Below, piece by piece: positions 4,624-10,198 of a stretch of 10,198 bases of DNA (positions are counted from its first letter, which is position 1; every line of letters starts with the position of its first letter). The stretch spans positions 1 through 10,198 of the forward strand of contig JAAZLF010000463.1 in NCBI GenBank assembly GCA_012799425.1, in the 5' to 3' direction. The DNA comes from Actinomycetales bacterium. GTDB taxonomy: Bacteria > Actinomycetota > Actinomycetes > Actinomycetales > Dermabacteraceae. Under the pieces are notes generated by a model. The model was not told where the DNA came from and made no database searches. It worked only from the letters and a program-made list of their open reading frames with translations. The translations under genes were made by a program, and so were the position numbers.

Positions 4624-5805
4624 CTGATCCTGCGCGACACCGATCCAGGAAGGGCCGGAGACGGATTCTTCTCCTTGTCCCGGCGCGAGCGGATCCTGCT
4701 GCTCATCCTGCTGTGCGGGAGCGTCCTGGTGGACTTCCTGCTGCTCAGCACGGCGCCCACGGGCTCGTCGAGCGATGTCGTCGCCGTCCTCGCGCCCGTC
4801 ATCGCGGCAGGCATCTTCACGCTCTCCCCGCCGGCGGGTGCCCTCTCGCTCCTGACGGTGTCGCTCGCTCAGACCTTCGACGGCGACAGCGGGAGCGAGA
4901 CGCTGATGCTGGCCCTCGCCGCAGGGCTGGTCACCTATACGAGTCCGCGATGGTTCTCCGCGGCCTACGTCCTCGCCGGCGCGCTCCTCATCTCGCTGGC
5001 CGCGGCACGCTCCGGCTCTCTGACCGCTGCCGCCGTGCCGGCCCTGCTCGCGATCGGCCTCGCCTCGGCCCTCATCGGGCGAGCGCTTCGCCGCGCTCAG
5101 CAGCGGTCAGCGGCTCAGGCGGCGCACATCGCGCGCATCACCGAGGAGCGCGAGAAGTCCCTGCGGACGCGGGAGGGCGAGATCGCGGCCGAGCGCAGCC
5201 GCATCGCCGACGAGCTGCATGACATCATCGCGCACGATCTCACGATCATCTCGATGCAGGCTCGCGTGCTGGAGGGTTCTGCGTCTCCCTCGGACAGGGC
5301 CATCGCCGTCGACGCGATCAGGGAGCGCTCTGCTCAAGCCCTCGCCGACATCCGCCGTGCGCTGCTGATCGTCCGCAAGGACTCTCCCGAGCCGAGCAGC
5401 ATGGGCACTGCAGAGCACCGCGACACCATCGCGGCCACGCTCGATGCCCTGCGCAGCAGCCTGGCACAGGGGTCCCTCCAGATCGACTCCTCCCTGTCTC
5501 CGGGGACGGAGCTCTCCGAGGCCATCGAACAGACAGCCGTGCACGTTCTGCGCGAAGGGTGCACCAACGCCATCAAGCACGGCAGCGATCCGCCCAGCGT
5601 CTCGATCGACATCCGCTCGAGCGCGGACAGCCTCAGCATCACCGTCTCGAACATGCTCCCCGCGCAGGACGCACCAGCGAGCACCGAGAGCGGCGGATAC
5701 GGCCTGGTGCGCCTCAGGGAGCGCACGTCTCTGCACGGCGGAGAGCTGAGCACGCGCGAGGAGGCCGGCCGATTCCGGCTGCGCGCCCGCCTTCCTCTGC
5801 GCTGA
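4624..5805 (+). CDS. Membrane sensor histidine kinase (HisKA_3 type)
   Basis: The N-terminal half has five or six hydrophobic segments (about residues 24-155, starting RILLLILLCGSVLVDFLLL), with little extracytoplasmic domain between them. A coiled stretch (160-190) leads to the HisKA_3 motif RIADELHDIIAHDL with phosphoacceptor His199. The ATPase part shows the N box REGCTNAIKHG (310-320, Asn315) and the G box SGGYGLVRLRER (356-367), as in DesK/NarX-type kinases that pair with LuxR-type regulators such as its divergent neighbour. The start is uncertain. AGGAG at 4610-4614 is followed 6 bases later by GTC, not a start codon; in-frame options are CTG 4624 (used here, about 393 residues), TTG 4675, or ATG 4576 and TTG 4531. 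The last two overlap the 29-residue ORF with poor codon usage. It likely senses a peptide or envelope state. Confidence 0.88.
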   Translation: MILRDTDPGRAGDGFFSLSRRERILLLILLCGSVLVDFLLLSTAPTGSSSDVVAVLAPVIAAGIFTLSPPAGALSLLTVSLAQTFDGDSGSETLMLALAAGLVTYTSPRWFSAAYVLAGALLISLAAARSGSLTAAAVPALLAIGLASALIGRALRRAQQRSAAQAAHIARITEEREKSLRTREGEIAAERSRIADELHDIIAHDLTIISMQARVLEGSASPSDRAIAVDAIRERSAQALADIRRALLIVRKDSPEPSSMGTAEHRDTIAATLDALRSSLAQGSLQIDSSLSPGTELSEAIEQTAVHVLREGCTNAIKHGSDPPSVSIDIRSSADSLSITVSNMLPAQDAPASTESGGYGLVRLRERTSLHGGELSTREEAGRFRLRARLPLR

Positions 5806-5820
5806 GGCGGATGTCCCCAC

Positions 5821-5841
5821 GCCCGGGTCTGCGGACCGGGC
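5821..5841 (+). terminator. Hairpin after the sensor kinase gene
   Basis: GCCCGGGTC (5821-5829) and GACCGGGC (5834-5841) form an 8-bp stem with one bulged G and a 4-base loop TGCG. It starts 15 bases past the kinase stop. No T-tract follows. It may terminate or attenuate transcription before the next gene, whose own promoter candidate lies just downstream. Confidence 0.45.
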
Positions 5842-5844
5842 ATC

Positions 5845-5866
5845 TCGATACGATCGAACCTATTCT
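5845..5866 (+). promoter_or_regulatory. Candidate promoter and dyad operator of the bacteriocin cluster
   Basis: A perfect dyad TCGAT-ACG-ATCGA (5845-5857) is followed 3 bases later by TATTCT (5861-5866), a good -10 match; TACGAT at 5849-5854 is an alternative -10 inside the dyad. A start near 5873 would give a leader of about 64 bases before the ATG at 5937. No -35 consensus is seen at the right spacing, fitting an activator-dependent promoter. The divergent response regulator is an obvious candidate, but this is inference. Confidence 0.35.
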
Positions 5867-5936
5867 CGCGCTTCCGCCCTTCACTACGGTCACAGGCATC
5901 CCCGTACCAGCCGACCTCCACCGCGGAAGAGGCCCG

Positions 5937-6776
5937 ATGACCGTCGACAGAAGACGCCCGCGCGTCCACGCCGCCCTCCTCACCCTGCTCGTCGCCTTCT
6001 CGCTCCTGTCCGGTTCCTCGCTGGCGGCCCCGCCCTCGGAACCGCCCACCCCCGGAGCGTCCAGTGCCGCGACGGACTCCGCGCTGCGATCGATCGCAGC
6101 GCGAGAGGACTCCCCCATCGCGCGATCGCTCCCCTCGAGCACGGCCCTCGACCGGCCGATGCCCATCGGCGCCGGGACGGTGACCGTTCCCTCTCAGCTG
6201 GAGGACGGGGTGCGGTTCGACGGGGCCGACGGCGTGAGCATCCGCGTCACTCCCACGAGCTCACCTCGATCAGCCTCGGCAGAGCCGCTGGCTGATGGCG
6301 GCGTCCACTACCCCGGTCCTTCCCACGCCAGTTCGGTCATCGTCTCCGCGACCGGCGTGCAGATGCTGACGACCATCGTGGACGCGGACGCCCCTGCCCG
6401 GTACGCCTACGATCTGGATCTCGCACCGGGCCAGATCCTCGAGCCGCTCGGCGAAGGGATCGCCGTCAAGGACTCCGACGGGGACATCGTCCTCACCGTC
6501 GGCGCCCCTTGGGCCCTGGACGCGAACGGGCAGGCGGTGAGCACTCGCTTCGAGATCACCGGATCGACGCTCACGCAGGTCGTCGACCACTCGGACGATT
6601 CCATCGCGTATCCGGTGGTCGCCGACCCCATCATGCTCGCACCGTGGATGGTCAAGTGCCTGGTGGGGATCGGAATCCGAGGTCCGGACCTCGTGCGCAT
6701 CGCCTCCATGGGGACTCCGCAGGCGATCCTGGCCGCATTCGGTCGCGGTGCCGTGGCCTGCCTCTTCGGGAAGTGA
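5937..6776 (+). CDS. Secreted protein with YPVVADP motif and two-Cys hydrophobic tail
   Basis: The ATG at 5937 follows GGAAGAGG (5925-5932) by 4 bases. The 279-residue product has a Sec signal peptide (RRRPRVH, hydrophobic core about 12-29, probable cleavage near Ala30-Ala31), then a low-complexity Ser/Pro/Ala stretch. A beta-rich region at about 125-231 (VDADAPARYAYDLDL, DGDIVLTVGAPWALDANG, TLTQVVDHSDD) ends in YPVVADP (225-231). From memory, this resembles a widespread group of uncharacterised actinobacterial exported proteins in which a conserved module ending in that motif precedes a variable hydrophobic C terminus. Here the last 48 residues (MLAPWMVKCLVG through FGRGAVACLFGK) are hydrophobic and Gly-rich with Cys241 and Cys275. 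The stop overlaps the next gene's GTG by 4 bases, so it is coupled to the bacteriocin genes. Function is unknown; a precursor of a C-terminal peptide, or an immunity or accessory factor, is possible. Confidence 0.82.
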   Translation: MTVDRRRPRVHAALLTLLVAFSLLSGSSLAAPPSEPPTPGASSAATDSALRSIAAREDSPIARSLPSSTALDRPMPIGAGTVTVPSQLEDGVRFDGADGVSIRVTPTSSPRSASAEPLADGGVHYPGPSHASSVIVSATGVQMLTTIVDADAPARYAYDLDLAPGQILEPLGEGIAVKDSDGDIVLTVGAPWALDANGQAVSTRFEITGSTLTQVVDHSDDSIAYPVVADPIMLAPWMVKCLVGIGIRGPDLVRIASMGTPQAILAAFGRGAVACLFGK

Positions 6777-7129
6777 CCAGAGTGTTCACCCGTCGCTCAG
6801 CAGCCGCGCTCGAAGAAGAGCTGCACCGTGTCGAGGCGGAGATCGCGAAGCACCCTTTCGCCTCCGACGCCGTCGTCGCGGCCAACGCCCTGATCGATAC
6901 ATCGCCGGATCGGGACAGAGAGCAGGTCTCCGCCGAGCTCGCCCAGCGGCACCTCCCCGACCTGGAACAGCTGGGTCGGATACACGCTCGAGGGACCGTG
7001 AGCTGGTGGAGGCTGCACCGGTCACGGAACCGCCTGCTCACAAAGATCTCCAGGGTGCGTGGCCGCACCCCGGAAGCCCCTCCGCATCCGCCGGAGGTCC
7101 CTCCCACTGATGAATCGGAGACGACATGA
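6773..7129 (+). CDS. Hypothetical 118-residue soluble protein of the bacteriocin cluster
   Basis: I start this gene at GTG 6773, which overlaps the preceding TGA as GTGA; GTG 6782 is an alternative. No strong Shine-Dalgarno precedes either, consistent with coupled re-initiation. The product is probably cytoplasmic: no signal peptide or membrane segment is visible. Residues 9-30 (SAAALEEELHRVEAEIAKHPF) and 49-72 look helical and charged, residues 76-98 are basic with WWRLHRSRNRLL, and the tail is Pro-rich (PPHPPEVPP). The stop overlaps the bacteriocin ATG (ATGA at 7126-7129). I do not recognise a family. Its position suggests a role with the bacteriocin (regulator, immunity or maturation factor), but this is inference from coupling only. 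Confidence 0.75.
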   Translation: MTRVFTRRSAAALEEELHRVEAEIAKHPFASDAVVAANALIDTSPDRDREQVSAELAQRHLPDLEQLGRIHARGTVSWWRLHRSRNRLLTKISRVRGRTPEAPPHPPEVPPTDESETT

Positions 7130-7425
7130 AGACGATCGCGAGAACACTCGGAGCCGCCACGCTCGCCGCAGGGCTCCTCTTCGGAGGTGCTGCGGCTGCG
7201 AACGCCGAGACCGTCAAGGTCGGCGGAGGCACCTGGGACTACGGAGTGGACAAGCTCTTCACCATGTCCACCTGGTCCAACTACCACCATCCCTCCCGAG
7301 CTCATGGCAGCACTGCCTGCAGCTCGAGCACCTGTAAGCGCTCGGCGACGGCACCGGCCAGCAAATGGTCGAAAGCCAAGGTCCGCAGCACCTGGTCCGG
7401 GAATCAGGCCTACTGGCGTCTCTGA
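7126..7425 (+). CDS. Lactococcin 972 family bacteriocin precursor
   Basis: This is a 99-residue precursor with a Sec signal peptide (MKTIAR, hydrophobic core 8-24, cleavage after ANA at 25-27), giving a mature peptide of about 72 residues. The mature part carries the family pattern: GGGTWDYG at 33-40, SNYHHPSRAHGSTA at 51-64, then W81SKA, a Ser/Thr/Trp stretch and SGNQAYWR at 91-98. Lactococcin 972, the archetype, is a Sec-exported unmodified peptide that binds lipid II and blocks septum formation; the same target is plausible here but unproven. Unusual features are Cys65 and Cys70 (CX4C) in the central variable stretch, which could form a disulfide. GGAG lies 5 bases before the ATG, which overlaps the previous stop. 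Downstream are the membrane protein and ABC ATPase usual for this family. Confidence 0.93.
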   Translation: MKTIARTLGAATLAAGLLFGGAAAANAETVKVGGGTWDYGVDKLFTMSTWSNYHHPSRAHGSTACSSSTCKRSATAPASKWSKAKVRSTWSGNQAYWRL

Positions 7426-7440
7426 CGCTCGGCCATCCGC

Positions 7441-7476
7441 CGAGCGGCCCGCCGACCGTTCCCGGCGGGCCGCTCG
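7441..7476 (+). terminator. Perfect 14-bp hairpin between bacteriocin and membrane protein genes
   Basis: CGAGCGGCCCGCCG (7441-7454) is perfectly complementary to CGGCGGGCCGCTCG (7463-7476), with the 8-base loop ACCGTTCC. It begins 15 bases after the bacteriocin stop. No T-tract follows and the downstream genes share the strand with no obvious promoter of their own in the 54 bases before 7531. It therefore probably acts as a partial terminator or 3' mRNA stabiliser, keeping bacteriocin mRNA more abundant than immunity/export mRNA. Confidence 0.65.
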
Positions 7477-7530
7477 CCTCGCCCAGAAAACTGTCCCGAC
7501 CGTTCCTCCTGACCATCGATGCGGAGACTC

Positions 7531-9570
7531 ATGTCCAGTCGTCTCGGGTTCGCTCGAGCAGCTCACGGGGTGAGCGCACTGCTGCTGTCGCTCGTCATCC
7601 TCGCGTCCACCTGGGCATTCTTCATCGCAGCAGATCAAGAAGGGCCGGCAGGTGTCACCGAGGGCTTCTCGATCGTCGCCCTGCCGCCGGAGGAGAGCGG
7701 TGCGGCGACTCTGCACTCCGCGATCCGCGGTGCCGCCGAGCGCGAGCAGGTCAACATCTACAAGGTGACACCGTCGCTCGAGGGCGAGGCCGTCGGACAG
7801 GACTACTTCGCGTTCACCGGGAATGACGATGCCCTGCTGGGAGATCTCGCGACGGGGAGCTTCCCCGCCTTCTCCCGCGGCTTCCCGGCCCAGCTCCATC
7901 CTGCGGAGGAGCTCACGCCCGAGCAGCATCTGGGCCTGTACATGATCCAGGGCTCGCCCGATGCCGCAGAGTCCGTCCGCGCCGCACTCCAGGGCGAAGG
8001 ACTCGAGCTGACCCCGGCGAGCACCCCGCCGATGCTCGTGCTCTGGGCGGCTCACCTCGTCACCGGCGGATGGGGCACGGCGACGCTCACCCTGTGGGCC
8101 GCACTGCTGCTCACCTCGGCGAACCTCCTCAGCGTCCGCCTCGGCATCCATGGCCTCCGGCGCGCCACCGGCTCCTCCGCGCTGCATGCGACGTCGCTCG
8201 ACGCAGCCGCCGTCCTCCTCCCGGCCGCGCTCAGCGCCGCACTGCCCACCGCCGTTCTGCTGATCCACTCCCTCGTCCGCGCGGACGGATACCGGGCCCC
8301 CTCGATCCTGGTCACGGGGCTCTCGACCGCCGTCCTGGTCCTCAGCGCCTCCGCCGCAGCGATTGCCGTGATCATGCTGCTGATGCTCCGGCACGACGTC
8401 GGAGCCGTGCTCAAGGGAGCTCGTCCGGTGCGCACGCTGGGCGTCCTCTCGGTGACCGTCCTCCTCCTCTCCACCTGCGCCATGGGGGCGGGGACGATCG
8501 CCGCGATCCACCACTCGCAGGAGGACCAGTGGGCACAGGAGGCGCACGACTACCTCACCGCACGTCCCGAGGTGTTCTCCGTCCTCGGGAGCTTCGCCCT
8601 GTCCGGCCAGCAGGGCGATGCGTTGAACGACGGTCTCGGAGCCGCCTACCGCGACCTGGAGCCGCGCAGACAGGCGACCCTGATGACCTCCACCCTTCTG
8701 GAGGAGGTCACAGCCACCGATCCGCACCGGCAGGCGCACCGCACCCTCCTCACGGATTCCGGCTTCCTCTCGACGCTCACCGGAGCACCCCCCGCCCTCG
8801 AGGACGAGGTCGTACGGATCACCTCGCAGGAAGGTGGTGTCGCCGTGATCATCCCGCGGACCCTCGAAGCCGAGAGCGCACGCATTACCGAGGACGTCGA
8901 GCAGATCCTGTCCTTCCAGGCAGGGCTGCGTCCGGACGACCAGCGCGTCGATGCGCGGGTGGTCGCGGTGCCGGCCATCGACCTCGGAGTGGTCCCCTTC
9001 CTTGACCTGGAGCCGGGGAGCACAGAGAGGACGTTCGCCGTCGATCCGGTGCTCGTGGTCACCGACGCGGCCGGAGGCGTGCTCCCCGACAGCTTCTACG
9101 GGTCATTCGGCCTGTTCACCGATGCGGCCGCGCTCGACCGTGAGATCGAGAAGCGCAACCTGGAGCTGGTCGTGGCGGGAACCGTCCGTGTCTCGGAGCT
9201 CGCGGCCTATGAGCAGGCCGAGCGCGCGGCCTCCGCACGAGTCCGCACGGCAGGGAACATCACGATGGCCATCGCCCTGGTGATCGCCTCCGCTCTCCTG
9301 GCAGCGGTGCAGTTCAGCCGGACCACCGCGGCGATCTTCCTGAGGATGTCGACGGGGAGCTCCTTCCTGCGCATCCATCGCACGTTCCTGCTCGCCGTCG
9401 CCGCCCTCTCGGCGGCATCGACTGCCACCGGCACGCTCCTGACCGGCAGCTCGGCGCCGACCGCTTCGGTCATCAGCATCGTCGTGGCGGCCCTGACGGT
9501 GCTCATCGCCGCTGCCGTACTGGCCACGCTCTCCCGCACGCTCACGCACGACGCCCTGGAGACGACATGA
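7531..9570 (+). CDS. Bacteriocin-associated integral membrane protein (lactococcin 972 immunity/export permease)
   Basis: The 679-residue protein has about eight hydrophobic segments. One is near the N terminus (about 11-33), followed by an outer domain of about 130 residues. Four segments follow between about 166 and 325, then a second large outer domain (about 326-570), and three more at about 575-594, 612-637 and 645-668. This size, topology and position match the large putative-immunity membrane proteins that accompany lactococcin 972-type bacteriocins and partner an ABC ATPase, resembling FtsX/MacB-like permeases. I prefer ATG 7531 over 7519 because GGAG lies 4 bases before 7531. The stop overlaps the ATPase start (ATGA at 9567-9570), and the junction GGAGACGACATGA is identical to the one before the bacteriocin gene. 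It likely protects the producer by removing bacteriocin from the envelope, or helps export it. The role is inferred from family and context. Confidence 0.85.
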   Translation: MSSRLGFARAAHGVSALLLSLVILASTWAFFIAADQEGPAGVTEGFSIVALPPEESGAATLHSAIRGAAEREQVNIYKVTPSLEGEAVGQDYFAFTGNDDALLGDLATGSFPAFSRGFPAQLHPAEELTPEQHLGLYMIQGSPDAAESVRAALQGEGLELTPASTPPMLVLWAAHLVTGGWGTATLTLWAALLLTSANLLSVRLGIHGLRRATGSSALHATSLDAAAVLLPAALSAALPTAVLLIHSLVRADGYRAPSILVTGLSTAVLVLSASAAAIAVIMLLMLRHDVGAVLKGARPVRTLGVLSVTVLLLSTCAMGAGTIAAIHHSQEDQWAQEAHDYLTARPEVFSVLGSFALSGQQGDALNDGLGAAYRDLEPRRQATLMTSTLLEEVTATDPHRQAHRTLLTDSGFLSTLTGAPPALEDEVVRITSQEGGVAVIIPRTLEAESARITEDVEQILSFQAGLRPDDQRVDARVVAVPAIDLGVVPFLDLEPGSTERTFAVDPVLVVTDAAGGVLPDSFYGSFGLFTDAAALDREIEKRNLELVVAGTVRVSELAAYEQAERAASARVRTAGNITMAIALVIASALLAAVQFSRTTAAIFLRMSTGSSFLRIHRTFLLAVAALSAASTATGTLLTGSSAPTASVISIVVAALTVLIAAAVLATLSRTLTHDALETT

Positions 9571-10198
9571 CCATGAATCCTCATCGCCTCGAGAAGCCGG
9601 AGCCGATGGCCTCCCCGCCCCCTGCAGGAGGCGTCGCCGCGTCCGCGCTCGCCTACGAGCTCCCCGGAAGGACGCTGTGGTCCGACCTCACGCTGAGCAT
9701 CGCGGCAGGAGAGTTCGCCGCTCTGCTCGGCCAGAGCGGTTCCGGGAAGACCACGCTCCTGCAGTGCCTGGGCGGTCTGCTGCCCCCGAGCGCGGGCTCC
9801 CTCGACGTCTTCGGCATCGATCCGGCAGCGCTGCGCGGGCATGACCTGAGGCGGTTCCGGCGGGAGGTGGTGGGATTCGCGTTCCAGAGCGCCGGTGTCG
9901 TCGCCTCCTGGACGGTCCGGAAGAATCTCGAGGTCGCCGGATTCCGCACGGCGGCGCAGCCGGACACGGTGAAGCATGCGCTCTCGCGCTTCGCGCTGTC
10001 GCCGGAGCTCCTCGGGACCCCCGTCCATCTCCTCAGCGGCGGCGAGCAGCAGCGCGTCGGGCTCGCCCGGCTGGCCCTGCACCGACCGCAGCTCCTGCTG
10101 ATGGACGAGCCCACCTCCGCGCTCGACGACGAGAACACCGAGCGCGTCCTCGACTACGTCGCCGAGCACTGCTCGAACGGCGGGGTGGCGGTCATCGC
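9567..10198 (+). CDS. ABC transporter ATP-binding protein of the bacteriocin system (partial)
   Basis: The first 210 residues are present; the window ends before the H-loop. After a variable 25-residue N terminus come Walker A GQSGSGKTT (55-63), the Q-loop Gln107 (FAFQSAG), signature LSGGEQQR (156-163) and Walker B LLLMDE (176-181) with the D-loop SALD (184-187). All catalytic motifs seen are intact. The compact organisation and RRxVVGFAFQ region resemble the MacB/LolD-type ATPases, which include the lactococcin 972-group exporters. The ATG overlaps the membrane protein stop by 4 bases, so the two are translated in step and should form one transporter that energises immunity or export. The last codons in the window read VAVIA, where the switch His would follow. 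Confidence 0.92.
   Translation, partial: MTMNPHRLEKPEPMASPPPAGGVAASALAYELPGRTLWSDLTLSIAAGEFAALLGQSGSGKTTLLQCLGGLLPPSAGSLDVFGIDPAALRGHDLRRFRREVVGFAFQSAGVVASWTVRKNLEVAGFRTAAQPDTVKHALSRFALSPELLGTPVHLLSGGEQQRVGLARLALHRPQLLLMDEPTSALDDENTERVLDYVAEHCSNGGVAVI

Noticed and set aside
6652..8739. 695-codon open frame on the minus strand
   Set aside because: It runs antisense to the coupled cluster, including the clear bacteriocin gene. Its translation is Gly/Arg/Glu-rich with no motif or domain. This is typical of the opposite strand of high-GC genes.

Overview
The window is very GC-rich, with strongly G/C-biased third codon positions, TANNNT -10 boxes and probable leaderless transcripts. This points to a high-GC actinobacterium. 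A Micrococcales genus such as Brachybacterium is my best guess, from general impression only. No RNA genes, insertion sequences or CRISPR arrays were seen.

Left part (1-3431): the possible 3' tail of an unidentified gene is followed by a Tat-exported, YkfC-like NlpC/P60 peptidoglycan-peptide endopeptidase (117-1217, +). Facing it is a cytoplasmic serine hydrolase of the class A beta-lactamase fold (1588-2367, -) with a tiny 24-residue ORF overlapping its stop. Next comes an aldo/keto reductase (2583-3431, -). The intergenic gaps at 1353-1438 and 2417-2498 hold two copies of a palindromic element with the same two-tier hairpin layout. Each lies beside G-rich tandem repeats and 3' of a gene.

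Right part (3646 to the end): this is a lactococcin 972-type bacteriocin locus with a divergently transcribed two-component system. A NarL/LuxR response regulator (3646-4365, -) faces a rightward unit made of a 29-residue Cys-containing peptide ORF (4521-4610) and a HisKA_3 sensor kinase (about 4624-5805). After a hairpin and a candidate promoter comes a tight cluster. It consists of a secreted 279-residue protein with a YPVVADP motif and a two-Cys hydrophobic tail (5937-6776), a 118-residue soluble protein (6773-7129), the lactococcin 972-like precursor (7126-7425), a perfect 14-bp hairpin, a multi-spanning bacteriocin-associated membrane protein (7531-9570), and an ABC transporter ATPase cut by the window end (9567-10198).

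Inferred working model: the kinase and regulator sense a signal, possibly the 29-residue peptide or cell-envelope stress, and control the cluster. The bacteriocin leaves by its Sec signal peptide. The membrane protein and ATPase form the immunity/export ABC system typical of this family. The two genes translationally coupled upstream of the bacteriocin are not part of the classic lactococcin 972 locus and are the most interesting unexplained components.
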